Part shown: piece by piece, positions 50,037-58,992 of the stretch | Layout: each line of letters opens with the position of its first letter | How positions within the stretch are numbered: the first letter of the stretch is position 1 | Assembly (NCBI GenBank): GCA_022843385.1 | Contig: JALHNT010000030.1 | Location: 29,209-93,208, forward strand | Reading direction: 5' to 3' | DNA length: 64,000 bases | Source: Anaerolineae bacterium | GTDB taxonomy: Bacteria > Chloroflexota > Anaerolineae > Aggregatilineales > Phototrophicaceae | Notes under the pieces: model-generated | The model's database searches: none | Seen by the model: only the letters and a program-made list of their open reading frames with translations | What the model was told of the DNA's origin: nothing | Translations under genes and position numbers: made by a program

Positions 50037-50264
50037 GTGTTACACAAACACGATCGCGTGGCGCTGACGCAGGATTTGCCTGACTATCAACTCCAGGCGG
50101 GTGATGTGGGGGTGGTGGTCATGATTCAAGGGGATCATGAAGGTTTTGAACTGGAAATCTTCAGCGCCGATGGGACAACGCTGGAGGTGGTAACGGTGAA
50201 TGCCAGTCAGGTGCGCCCCGTCAACCGCCGCGATGTCTTGCATGTCCGTCCGCGCTCCGCCTGA
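50037..50264 (+). CDS. DUF4926-like small protein
   Basis: 75 residues from GTG 50037 (GGTGGACG upstream), preferred over an earlier in-frame start at 49983 without a site. Pattern: LHKHDRVALTQDLPDYQLQA followed by GDVGVVVMIQGD and a mostly beta remainder ending in ASQVRPVNRRD, matching DUF4926 proteins. These are small beta-barrel-like proteins of unknown role, often orphan or near toxin-antitoxin genes. Confidence 0.72.
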   Translation: MLHKHDRVALTQDLPDYQLQAGDVGVVVMIQGDHEGFELEIFSADGTTLEVVTVNASQVRPVNRRDVLHVRPRSA

Positions 50265-50491
50265 GGTTCTCGCCTGAAGGGACTCAGTGCGCTCCCAGCC
50301 CCGCCAGAACAACCCCCCACACCCCCTCAAAGGCGTCGTCAATCCCTGGCTCGGACCAGGCGGCAGCGTGTACCGGATCGAAGGTGACGAACTTGCTCCG
50401 CCATCTGTATCACGCCCACCCGCGTCAGCCTGTGGTCGAGGTTGTCAGTGCTGGAACCCGCACTGCAACTTCCGTACATATCCGACAACGT

Positions 50492-51733
50492 CTATCCATT
50501 CCATGGATAGGTTGGACGGGCAGCGGCAGCCACCTCCACCAGATGCTCTATCTGGGTGAAGGACTCGCGCTGCTTGATGAGCGGCACCGCGATATTGAGC
50601 GCCAGACTGGCGGCAACTGAACGCTCATGCACATCCTCGATGCCACGAATATCGGCCACGCCCGCCAGCCCGATGACCCGGCGCATCATCTTGCAGGCGG
50701 CGAACCCGGCGGCGTCCTGTAGCAGACGCAGCATGTAATGCTGTTGGTAGCCTTTGGGCATATTGATGTGATCCACCTGATCCCAGACCGGCTGGAATTC
50801 ACGGACGAACACCTGCCACAATTGGATCACGCTGTTGGTCAGGTATCGGCGGAAGGCGGCGCGTTTCTCAGGGTCTTGGGTGCGGACTTCGTGCGAGGCA
50901 TAGCTGAGGAACAGATTGGCGATGACCGCGCCGATGTCGAAACCCATCGGGCCGTAGAAAGCGAATTCCGGGTCGATGACAATTGTTTCCTGTTGGTTGA
51001 CCATGATGCTGCCGGTATGCAGGTCGCCATGCACCAACGCCTGCGCCTGAGTCATGAACTTCTCTTTCATCAGCGCCACATGCTCGCGTAGCTCCTCGTC
51101 GGCTTGCAGTGCCAGCACCTGCGGCTCGATCTCGGCATGATAGCGATTGCCATCGGCGCGGCGATACGGCTCGGTGAAGACCAGGTCTTCGGTGATCTTG
51201 CACAGCTCCGGATTGATGAAGCGCGCCACTTCGAGCTTCTTCGTCCGGTAGTCCAGCACCAGATCGGAGGTATGACCCAGCGTCCGCGCCATGAAGGTGC
51301 CGATGTGTTCGGCGAACAGGGGATAGGTGATGCCGTCGATCAATCCCTTACGCATGATGATGTGCTGGTTCAGATTGACCATGGCCGTCAGGTACATCTG
51401 TGCGTCGTAGAAGAAGACCTTGACGGTGTGCTGCGGACACAGGCGGTATTCGATTTCCAGTGCCTGCGCTTCGATGCGTGCGCGATCCGGCGGCAGCGGC
51501 CAGCTTTCACCGACCAGTCGGACGTAGGGCAGGGCTTGTTTCAGCACCACCGTGCGATTGGGGTCGCTCTTCACCCAGACCTTGAACACCAGATTCAGAT
51601 TGCCGTCGCCCACTTCCACCGCTTCGATCTCGTCATCGCCGAAGATCGGGCGCAGTTCAGCGCGTGAACGGACGTAAGCGGGGATGGTTTCGACGGTCAA
51701 CGGACGATAGTGTGGGGAAAGATCACCAAACAT
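50492..51733 (-). CDS. mtnK: 5-methylthioribose kinase
   Basis: 413 residues, the family length. It phosphorylates 5-methylthioribose in methionine salvage. Family marks: GDGNLNLVFKVWV, VLKQALPYVRLVGESWPLPP, RARIEAQALEIEYRLCP, TQAQALVHGDLHTGSIMVNQ with the catalytic Asp region (HGDLH), and IVIDPEFAFYGPMGFDIGA with the metal-binding Asp. No mtnA isomerase gene is visible, so the next step of the pathway is not encoded here. A 130-bp tandem duplication lies just upstream of its start. Confidence 0.92.
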   Translation of the reverse strand: MFGDLSPHYRPLTVETIPAYVRSRAELRPIFGDDEIEAVEVGDGNLNLVFKVWVKSDPNRTVVLKQALPYVRLVGESWPLPPDRARIEAQALEIEYRLCPQHTVKVFFYDAQMYLTAMVNLNQHIIMRKGLIDGITYPLFAEHIGTFMARTLGHTSDLVLDYRTKKLEVARFINPELCKITEDLVFTEPYRRADGNRYHAEIEPQVLALQADEELREHVALMKEKFMTQAQALVHGDLHTGSIMVNQQETIVIDPEFAFYGPMGFDIGAVIANLFLSYASHEVRTQDPEKRAAFRRYLTNSVIQLWQVFVREFQPVWDQVDHINMPKGYQQHYMLRLLQDAAGFAACKMMRRVIGLAGVADIRGIEDVHERSVAASLALNIAVPLIKQRESFTQIEHLVEVAAAARPTYPWNG

Positions 51734-51747
51734 GAGAACACCTTCGA

Positions 51748-52008
51748 AAAGTTTAGGTCAAGAATACGAATCACAGAGGCCATACCGAGACACAGAGAGA
51801 ATACCGAGCCTGTGACTGCAATAGGCATCCATCTTATTTTGTCAGTGTACGCGATCATGAACAACAGACCGGATCATAAAGTTTAGGTCAAGAATACGAA
51901 TCACAGAGGCCATACCGAGACACAGAGAGAATACCGAGCCTGTGACTGCAATAGGCATCCATCTTATTTTGTCAGTGTACGCGATCATGAACAACAGACC
52001 GGATCATA
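51748..52008. repeat. Exact 130-bp tandem duplication containing the ACAGAG element
   Basis: The unit starting AAGTTTAGGTCAAGAATACG is repeated once, 130 bases later (51751 versus 51881), both ending ...GGATCATA. Identity appears complete over the unit. Each copy holds CACAGAGGCC and GACACAGAGAGAATACCG. It lies upstream of the mtnK start and beyond the end of the GxxExxY gene, so the 322-base gap between them is mostly this repeat. Confidence 0.85.
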
Positions 52009-52055
52009 CAGACTCTCTTCTTGGTTCGTCTCTGAAACATGGATTGGCTTTCATA

Positions 52056-52463
52056 TCACGTCAGAATGACGCGGTGCAGCCCTTTGACAAGAATTGGGAC
52101 ATTGAAGTTAATCAACAAACCCAGCGGCAGATCAAGCGCCTTCAAATAGGATAGAGTCTGGCTGTGATGAATTGGCGCAATGGCGTCTACCGACTTCAGT
52201 TCAACGACTAATTCCTGTTCAACCAGCACATCGACACGTCCTTCGCCCACCTGTTCGCCCTTATAGATGAGGTTGAAACGGTACTGACGCTCAAATTCAA
52301 TCTGCCTCAGTGTCAATTCGTGGCACAAGGCATTCTCATATACCGCTTCGAGATAGCCTGGGCCAAGCGCTTTGTGAACTTCGATGGCTGCGCCAATCAC
52401 TTTCTCAGTCAGCGCATTGTATGACGCCAGCGCCGAACGCCGATCACGCGGCTGCAATTTCAA
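52056..52463 (-). CDS. GxxExxY-family protein
   Basis: 135 residues. The family name motif is present as GPGYLEAVYENAL, followed by RQIEFERQYRFNLIYKGE and DVLVEQELVVELKSVDAI, a PD-(D/E)xK-like core (D...ELK), then QTLSYLKALDLPLGLLINFN. Function is unproven; nuclease activity is inferred from the core. The gene is bordered by ACAGAG repeat elements on both sides (51770 and 52530), a context often seen for this family. Confidence 0.88.
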   Translation of the reverse strand: MKLQPRDRRSALASYNALTEKVIGAAIEVHKALGPGYLEAVYENALCHELTLRQIEFERQYRFNLIYKGEQVGEGRVDVLVEQELVVELKSVDAIAPIHHSQTLSYLKALDLPLGLLINFNVPILVKGLHRVILT

Positions 52464-52577
52464 GATCTCCCTTTTAGCCAGATCGAATAACCGAACTCCA
52501 TTGAGACATCTTGCGACAGGTTCTTAAAGCTCGCTCTGTGTCCTCTGTATCTCCGTTTTTGCTCTGTGATTCGCTTG

Positions 52578-53597
52578 CTACCCGCTGGTTTTGTCGCGGG
52601 CGGACTTGCCGCTGAAGACCACGTTGACCACCAGCGCCGCGATCAGCACAACGCCCGTGATGAACTCCTTCAGGTAGATGTCGATCTCCGGGATATTGTC
52701 CAAGCCGTTACGCAGCGTGCCGTAGATCAGCAGGCCGATGAGCGTCTGCGGGATGCCACCGCGTCCGCCGGTCAGCGCTGTGCCGCCCAGCACCACTGCG
52801 CTGATGGTATCGAGCAGATAACTCGGCACCGGGTCCGGTTGCGCGCTGCCCAGTCGCCCCATGCCAACGATGCCAGCCAGCCCCGCCGTGAAGCCGCTGA
52901 TGGTCAGCACAGCGATCAGGATCAGATTGGTGTTAACGCCCGCCAGCCGCGCCGCCGTCTTGCTCGCGCCGGTCATATAGACATAACGTCCGAAGCGGGT
53001 ATAGCGCAGCACCAGGAAGGCCACCAGCAAACACAACGCCGCCACGATCACGATGAACGGGAAACCGCCACGCCCGGTCTCATCGGTGAAGATGCGCCCG
53101 CTGCCCAGGAAACGTGCCGCATCCGGCAGGGTGGTGATCGTTCGGCCTTTGCTGACATAGGTCGTCAGACCCGCGCCGATGAATGACACCGCCAGCGTTG
53201 CCATGAAGGTCGGGATGCGAAAGCGGGTGGTGATGAGTCCGGCCAGCAGACCAAGCAGCGTGCCAACGATCAGACCGGCGATCAGCGGGATAGGCTCCTG
53301 CATCTTCTGGTTGGCGAATAACTGCGCTGCCACCATGCCAGCAATCGCCGCTGTCGAAGCAATCCCCAGATCAATCTCGCCGGTCAGCAGCACGAAAGTC
53401 ATGCCAGTAGCGAAGATCGCTAGGGTTGAGACCTGCACCAGAATGTTATTGATGTTCAGCGGACGCAGGAATGAATCCGAAGCGATGCTGAAGAAGGCGA
53501 AGAGTGCGATCAGCGTCCATACCGGGGCCAAAGTTGTCACCCATTGGGGGAAGCGTCGGGCTGGAGCCGGGGATTGCGTGGTGGTCTGTGATGTCAT
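52578..53597 (-). CDS. Sugar ABC transporter permease (RbsC-type)
   Basis: 339 residues from ATG 53597, overlapping the ATPase stop by 4 bases (ATGA). About eight to ten membrane helices with the RbsC/XylH marks NINNILVQVSTLAIFATGMT, LTGEIDLGIASTAAIAGMVA, RFRIPTFMATLAVSF, and the later YMTGASKTAARLAGVN and LLDTISAVVLGGTALTGGRG. It forms the membrane channel for a monosaccharide. Coupled to the ATPase upstream. Confidence 0.92.
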   Translation of the reverse strand: MTSQTTTQSPAPARRFPQWVTTLAPVWTLIALFAFFSIASDSFLRPLNINNILVQVSTLAIFATGMTFVLLTGEIDLGIASTAAIAGMVAAQLFANQKMQEPIPLIAGLIVGTLLGLLAGLITTRFRIPTFMATLAVSFIGAGLTTYVSKGRTITTLPDAARFLGSGRIFTDETGRGGFPFIVIVAALCLLVAFLVLRYTRFGRYVYMTGASKTAARLAGVNTNLILIAVLTISGFTAGLAGIVGMGRLGSAQPDPVPSYLLDTISAVVLGGTALTGGRGGIPQTLIGLLIYGTLRNGLDNIPEIDIYLKEFITGVVLIAALVVNVVFSGKSARDKTSG

Positions 53598-55069
53598 AGG
53601 AGCCTCAATAACACATCTTTGTTTAAGTTCTGATTGGCTAACTCGGTGACGACGCGCCCGCGCGACATCACCACAATGCGATCCGATACCGCCAGGATGG
53701 TCTCCGGTTCGCTGGAGACGACCAGCACACCATAACCCTCGTTGCGGAAATTCCGCAGCAGCCCCAGCACCTCGCTCTTCGCCCCCACATCCATCCCGCG
53801 CGTTGGTTCGCACATGATGAAGACTTTGGGCGGGTAGGGCAGCCAACGGGCAATCGCCACTTTCTGCTGATTACCACCGCTCAGTTGACCCACCGGATTG
53901 TAGGGGTCAGGCGGATGCACGCCAGTGATCGCAATATGCGGTTGGGCTGCCCGCAATTCGGTGGCAGCGCTGGGCGACAGGAATCCCAACCGGGGCAGGT
54001 GCGGCGTCATCACATTGCGGTAGATGGCTTCGTCCATGAACAGGCTCATGCGCCGCGACTCGCTGGCGTAGGCGATGCCCTGTTCGATGGCGTAACGGGC
54101 AGAGTGACCGCGCGGGAAAAGCTGTCCATCCAGCCGGATGTCACCGCTGTCGAAGCGATACAGGCCATAAACCGCCCGCGCCAGATCGAAATGCCCTGCG
54201 CCAATTGCCCCATACAGGCCGACGACCTCGCCTTTGTGGACGCTCAGGTTCACCTCGCGGAAGACATCGGCGGTCAGGTTGTGGATGTCGAGCAGCGTGT
54301 CGCCGTCGGGGCGTCCGGTGGGGGCGGGCAGCGTGGCATTGATCTCGTGACCGAGGATCAGCCCGATCAGGTTATTGACGCTCGTCTGCTTCACATCGAG
54401 CGTGTCAACCTTGCGCCCGTCGCGCAGCACCGTCACCCGGTCGGCTACGCGCATGACTTCTTCGAGGAAGTGCGAGATGTAAATGATGCTGCGGTTGCCC
54501 TTCCGCAGCGTGTCCATCAACTGAATCAGCCGTTCGATTTCCGCCGGGGAGAGCGCTGAAGTCGGTTCATCCATAATCAGGATGCGCGCGCCGGAGACGA
54601 TGACGCGCAGCACTTCGACCACCTGTTGCGTTCCGAGCGAGTAATTGCCCAGCGGGGCGCGCACATCGATGTGTTCGAAGCCAATCTTCGCCAGTTCTTC
54701 CTGCGCCATCTGGTTCATGCGCCGCCAATCCACCGCGCCGAAGCTGGTGGTCAACTGCCGCCCCAGAAACATATTCTCGGCTACTGAGAGTTCGGGCATG
54801 ACGCTGAGTTCCTGATGGATCATGCCGATGCCCCGGCTGAGGGCATCACGTGGGGAGGTCAACTGCACCCGCTGATCGTTGAGGCGGTACTCGCCCTCGT
54901 ACTCGTTATAAATCCCGGCCAGAATCTTCATCAGGGTGGATTTGCCGGCACCGTTTTCCCCGACCAGCGCATGGGTTTCGCCCTCGCGCAGATCGAAGTT
55001 CACGCTGTCGAGCGCTTGAATATTGGCGAAGCGTTTGGAGATCGCGCGGAGTTCCAGTAAGGGTGCCAT
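53594..55069 (-). CDS. Sugar ABC transporter ATP-binding protein (RbsA-type, two ABC domains)
   Basis: 491 residues from ATG 55069. Two nucleotide-binding halves: the first has GENGAGKSTLMKILAG (Walker A), LSVAENMFLGRQL and ILIMDEPTSALS; the second has GLYGAIGAGHFDLARAVYGL in the Walker A position, degenerate as usual for RbsA-type proteins, then QLSGGNQQKVAIARWL and the CEPTRGMDVGAKSE region. Drives import of a monosaccharide. Start before the MAPLLELR residues agrees with the family N terminus. Confidence 0.93.
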   Translation of the reverse strand: MAPLLELRAISKRFANIQALDSVNFDLREGETHALVGENGAGKSTLMKILAGIYNEYEGEYRLNDQRVQLTSPRDALSRGIGMIHQELSVMPELSVAENMFLGRQLTTSFGAVDWRRMNQMAQEELAKIGFEHIDVRAPLGNYSLGTQQVVEVLRVIVSGARILIMDEPTSALSPAEIERLIQLMDTLRKGNRSIIYISHFLEEVMRVADRVTVLRDGRKVDTLDVKQTSVNNLIGLILGHEINATLPAPTGRPDGDTLLDIHNLTADVFREVNLSVHKGEVVGLYGAIGAGHFDLARAVYGLYRFDSGDIRLDGQLFPRGHSARYAIEQGIAYASESRRMSLFMDEAIYRNVMTPHLPRLGFLSPSAATELRAAQPHIAITGVHPPDPYNPVGQLSGGNQQKVAIARWLPYPPKVFIMCEPTRGMDVGAKSEVLGLLRNFRNEGYGVLVVSSEPETILAVSDRIVVMSRGRVVTELANQNLNKDVLLRLL

Positions 55070-55277
55070 GTCATTGTCCAATGCCAATCGCAGCGTTCGC
55101 GGAGACACCGAGAACACGAAGCGGAAGGCGAGTGAGAACAGCGGTTAATCAATCACCGGAGTTATGAGGCGCACAGCCGCGTCGGCTGACAATCCGTTTC
55201 TCCCCCCACCCTGGAAAACAGGGGAGGGGGAGAGGGGGAGATTGCTCTCCCCGGCTCTTTGTTCTCAGTAACTTAGC

Positions 55278-56351
55278 CTAGAATTGCAGCATCTCATCCT
55301 GCGCCCAGATCAGACCAGCCGCCGGGCTGAGACCGTAGTTGTTCAGCTTCCAGGGTTCGGCTGCCAGCGCCGGGTTGGTATCGATGTCACCGAAGATGGC
55401 GGGACCATCAGCCAGGACAAACGGCGGGATAGCAGCGCGGGCGGCTTCCATGCCCATCGTCGCGGCCATGACGCCGGCGATGACTGCCCAGCCGTGAATG
55501 CGGGTGGCGCTGTTACGGGCGGTGCCGACCAGACGCCCATCGGCGACGGCCTGAATGGCGGGTGACATGGCATCGACACCGCCGACGAAGACCTGATCGC
55601 CCAGACCGGCGTTCTCGACCACCTGACGGGCGGCCAGCGCCATATCGTCATTATCAGCGAAGATGGCCTTCAGATCGGGGTGACGGTTGAGGACGGCTTC
55701 GGCCAAACCAGCGGCCTTCGCCACATCCCAGTCCGCCGGCTGGTCATCAACCACTTCGACATCCGGGAAGCGCCCGACGACGTTGAGGAAGCCCTGACCA
55801 CGCGCCTGAGCGCCGGTGTGACCGGGCGCGCCGCCGATGTGAGCGATCTTACCCGCGCCGCCCATCTTCTCGACCAGCTTGGCGACCACTGACTCGGACA
55901 TGAAGACGTTGTTGGGGGCGATGAAGGTGAGCACACCCATCGATTGCAGTTGATCCAACGGAGCGATCAGCGTGTCCATATCGACCACCGGGATGCCAGC
56001 GTCGATCATGGCCTGCACCGGTTCAACCAGCGTGCCAATCGCGCCTGGCTGCATCGCCACGAAGTCCCAGGTGTCGGTTGCCATCTGGTCGATCTTGCCG
56101 CGCTGAATCGCCGGGTCAAATTCACCGTCGAACCACACAATTTCCACGCCCAGCAGTTCGCCCCAGCGCAGCGCGGCCTGTTGCCCCTGGGCATTCCACG
56201 TGCCAGCCAGACCTGCGCTGGACATAGCAGCACGGAGCGATGCCTGTCCTTTGGCGCGGCGCAGTTCGATCAGCGAAAGCAGGCCAGGCAATGCCAGCCC
56301 TGCACCCGTAAAAAGGCTACCCTTCAAAAAGTCACGACGTGAAACAGACAT
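55278..56351 (-). CDS. Sugar ABC transporter substrate-binding protein with Tat signal
   Basis: 357 residues. N terminus VSRRDFLKGSLFTGAGLAL is a twin-arginine signal. The mature part is a type I periplasmic-binding protein fold of the RbsB group: FVAMQPGAIGTLVEPVQAMI, GIPVVDMDTLI, KIAHIGGAPGHTGAQARGQG, LKAIFADNDDMALAARQVV, VFVGGVDAMSPAIQAVADGR. Ligand probably a monosaccharide, not identified. Tat rather than Sec export of this class is typical for Chloroflexota. Confidence 0.92.
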   Translation of the reverse strand: MSVSRRDFLKGSLFTGAGLALPGLLSLIELRRAKGQASLRAAMSSAGLAGTWNAQGQQAALRWGELLGVEIVWFDGEFDPAIQRGKIDQMATDTWDFVAMQPGAIGTLVEPVQAMIDAGIPVVDMDTLIAPLDQLQSMGVLTFIAPNNVFMSESVVAKLVEKMGGAGKIAHIGGAPGHTGAQARGQGFLNVVGRFPDVEVVDDQPADWDVAKAAGLAEAVLNRHPDLKAIFADNDDMALAARQVVENAGLGDQVFVGGVDAMSPAIQAVADGRLVGTARNSATRIHGWAVIAGVMAATMGMEAARAAIPPFVLADGPAIFGDIDTNPALAAEPWKLNNYGLSPAAGLIWAQDEMLQF

Positions 56352-56511
56352 GTTGAGGTCTCCTTACTTTGACATAACACTCTTTATGCGGGCGACTTTG
56401 CGTCCGTCACCAGACTATACCCCAATTGCCTGTAGTCGGCGAATGGATGGCCTGTTATCACGAGATGATCCCTTCGATGGTCTGGGGGCTATCATCCTTC
56501 CATAGGTAAAT

Positions 56512-58056
56512 TCACGGCTGTGGACTGGGCGTAATCGTCACCAGCTCCAGTTCCCGGTTAGCAATTGCATCCCATAGCCATTCCTGAAAGCGTTCTCCAT
56601 CAGGGAAGCCGCCATTGATGGTTTGATTGCCGGTGCGCGATGGCTGTTCCGGGCATTCGGATGGGGCTGAACCGGTGAAGATCTGCTCGACAATGGCGCG
56701 ATTGGTCAGCAGATCGGTGAGGGTCGCTCTGACCCGATATTCAACCCGTGTGACTGTCGCGCCAGTAAAATACATACAGCGTTCGATGGTTTGATTATCC
56801 TGTTCCAGATCGATCCGGTAACGGGCGGATACCTCGTCTTGCGCTCGCCAGGCTTCCGGCATGTTACTCAGCCACACCCGCAGCAATCCGGTGATGCGCG
56901 TTGGGATGTAGATGCCTTCACGGTCTGTGATGATCTCAGCGACCGGCGTGTAGGTCACAATACGGACGCGCGGCGTTTGCGTCAACGTTGGGCGCAGGGT
57001 CGGGGAGGCGGTCAGGGTGATGTGCATGTCGGGGTCGTCATTCAACTCGCCGGTTATCCACCGCTCGAATTCGCTGACTACCGGCAGCGTACCCACGATA
57101 ACTTTGGTGGCTTGTCCCGGCTCGAAGGTCTCGACCAGCTTGCACTCCGCTGGTTCGCTGCCACTGAAACGGGCTTCAGCAACCAGTTGATTGTCCTCCA
57201 CCCGAATCAGGCTTGCCGCGATCACGCGCTGCCTGCGGATAACTCGATACCTGTCATCGTAGTCGCAAGTTTCCACATCACGGCTGTCGGAACGCAACTC
57301 CACTCGATAGTAAGGATTGCCTTCTTCGTTGTTACGCCAGGGCAGCGGGATGCCCCGCGTCCAATTGACCACTCGTGGATCGACTCCGGCCAGCAGGACG
57401 ACGGCTACCCCCCAGCGATCGGTCGGGGTTGGGGTGCCGCTTGGGCGGGTAGCAGCGGGTGTCGCGGTTAGCACAGCAGTCGGAACAGCCTGCCCCATCG
57501 CGCGGGTCGGCAGCGAGGATTGAATGGCGGCCTCCGGTGTCAAGGGCGGCAACACACCGGCTGTCAATTCGGCGAACTCGGTACGCACCCAGCCGCGATA
57601 CGTGGCTCTGGCGGGCAACTCGCCGCGAATGACCGGATCGTTGACGAGGTTGAGTGCGCTCTCGCGCTGCGCGCATCTTGCGGGTTCAGTGCCTTGAAAG
57701 TGTTTACGGGTGACCTGTTCACCCGTCGTCAGATCAACAACCACGGCGCTATAGTCAGTTCGTTCGCGCCTGATCTGCAAGTTAGTATCGTAACCATAGT
57801 AGCAGGTCTCCACCAGAACGGTCTGCCGCGTGACGGTGATGCGGTAGCGCGCCTGGTCTTCGGACGGGTTCAACCACATGGCGGGAATCACATCCAGAAA
57901 TGAAGAGACCTCGTTAGCCCGTACATAGACTCCCCAGCGTTCGCTGGGCGTCGGCGTGGCGGTTGGTCGTGGCGTAGCCGTTGGGGTGGCTTCTGAGGAG
58001 CAGGCGGCGAGAATGAGGATCAGGAGAACAAGCCCCCGGTATCGGTTGAGTAGCAT
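56512..58056 (-). CDS. Lipoprotein with three tandem repeats
   Basis: 514 residues from ATG 58056 (GTG 58065 possible). Signal peptide with lipobox LILAAC followed by SSEATPTATPRPTATPTPS, a spacer of Pro/Thr. Three repeats of about 125 residues start RWGVYVRANE, RWGVAVVLLAGVD and REGIYIPTRITG. Each holds YRI/YRVEL, an ETC or ERC cysteine, and a F(Q/S/T)G-(T/S)-(E/A)-P-(A/S)-(R/E)-C motif, and ends near a W(V/I/L) strand. Unknown fold, likely a surface protein. Pro/Thr linkers between repeats. Confidence 0.78.
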   Translation of the reverse strand: MLLNRYRGLVLLILILAACSSEATPTATPRPTATPTPSERWGVYVRANEVSSFLDVIPAMWLNPSEDQARYRITVTRQTVLVETCYYGYDTNLQIRRERTDYSAVVVDLTTGEQVTRKHFQGTEPARCAQRESALNLVNDPVIRGELPARATYRGWVRTEFAELTAGVLPPLTPEAAIQSSLPTRAMGQAVPTAVLTATPAATRPSGTPTPTDRWGVAVVLLAGVDPRVVNWTRGIPLPWRNNEEGNPYYRVELRSDSRDVETCDYDDRYRVIRRQRVIAASLIRVEDNQLVAEARFSGSEPAECKLVETFEPGQATKVIVGTLPVVSEFERWITGELNDDPDMHITLTASPTLRPTLTQTPRVRIVTYTPVAEIITDREGIYIPTRITGLLRVWLSNMPEAWRAQDEVSARYRIDLEQDNQTIERCMYFTGATVTRVEYRVRATLTDLLTNRAIVEQIFTGSAPSECPEQPSRTGNQTINGGFPDGERFQEWLWDAIANRELELVTITPSPQP

Positions 58057-58228
58057 CACGTTCACTATTCCCGATCAACAATGTTGCGATCATGGTAGCA
58101 TGAGTCTCGCTGATGCTGCGTGAAGAATTGCACCTTCTACCTGTGATAGATGTGATAAGTCTGCGCCCGTGTTTTCGGCGCAGGTTCACGCTATTCTCAA
58201 AGTGTGTGCTGCCATTTCGAACGACCCG

Positions 58229-58897
58229 TTAGCGTTGCTGCTTCTCCTTCAGATACGCCGTCAGGTAGTCGGGCAAGGGGATGCCAGAGGCGAGGTTTGG
58301 TGCAGGGATGGGGTTGCCAAAGGCGGTGTGCATGGGCAGGAGGCCGGCCCAGGTCGGCAGCGCCAGATCGGCCTCATCATCGCCGGGGTCGCCGGTGCGG
58401 ATTTTGGCTGACGCGGTTTCGATCTCGACGCGGATGACGCTAGTGGCCTTCAACTCGTTGGGATCAGGCGAACGGGTATCAGCCCAGCGTCCGGGGAGGA
58501 GCTTCTCGGTGAAGCGTTCCAGCGCCGCCATCTTCTCCGCCGGGTCATCGACCAGCCGTCCGCAGCCGAAGACCACCGCCGAGCGATAATTGACCGAGTG
58601 ATGGAAGACCGACCGCGCCAGCACCAGCCCGTCGATATGGGTGACGGCGATGCACAGCGGCGCACCGGTCTCGGCGTGTTGGAGCATCCGGCTGGTGGAG
58701 GCCCCATGCAGCAGGATGGCGTCCTCATCGCGGGCGTAGAGGGTGGGGATGATGTAGGGTTGGCCGTCCATGCTGAAGGCGACGTGGCACACCAGCCCGG
58801 CATCCAGCAGAGCAAAGACCGTCTCGCGGTCATAGGCGCCGCGTTTGGGCAGCCGGTGGACAGTGTTCAGTTCGGATTTGGCGAATGAATCGGACAT
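58229..58897 (-). CDS. Pyridoxamine 5'-phosphate oxidase-fold protein
   Basis: 222 residues. The N-terminal KRGAYDRETVFALLDAGLVC, then HVAFSMDGQPYIIPTLYARD, ILLHGASTSRMLQHAETGAP and VFHHSVNYRSAVVFGCGRLV match the FMN-binding split-barrel family often annotated as NimA-like or general pyridoxamine-oxidase-related. The conserved His in VFHHSVNYRS and the Arg/Lys in the N-terminal strand fit flavin phosphate binding. Substrate unknown. Confidence 0.85.
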   Translation of the reverse strand: MSDSFAKSELNTVHRLPKRGAYDRETVFALLDAGLVCHVAFSMDGQPYIIPTLYARDEDAILLHGASTSRMLQHAETGAPLCIAVTHIDGLVLARSVFHHSVNYRSAVVFGCGRLVDDPAEKMAALERFTEKLLPGRWADTRSPDPNELKATSVIRVEIETASAKIRTGDPGDDEADLALPTWAGLLPMHTAFGNPIPAPNLASGIPLPDYLTAYLKEKQQR

Positions 58898-58992
58898 GCA
58901 TAATCCCCTTGAAACAGAATTTGCCAGCCTTTTCCGTCAGTGTAGGAGAGGGCGAGATGCGATCCTAGTACCGCTTCAGACCAACCTCGGCT

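Noticed and set aside
50265..50491. Possible gene between the DUF4926-like gene and mtnK
   Set aside because: Two short overlapping frames look low-complexity; I could not match either to a family, and no ribosome site supports them.
55190..55250. G-rich tract (GGGGAGGGGGAGAGGGGGAG) as a special structure
   Set aside because: It resembles the GGGGAGAGG repeat seen elsewhere in the window; beyond general G-quadruplex potential nothing specific supports a function.
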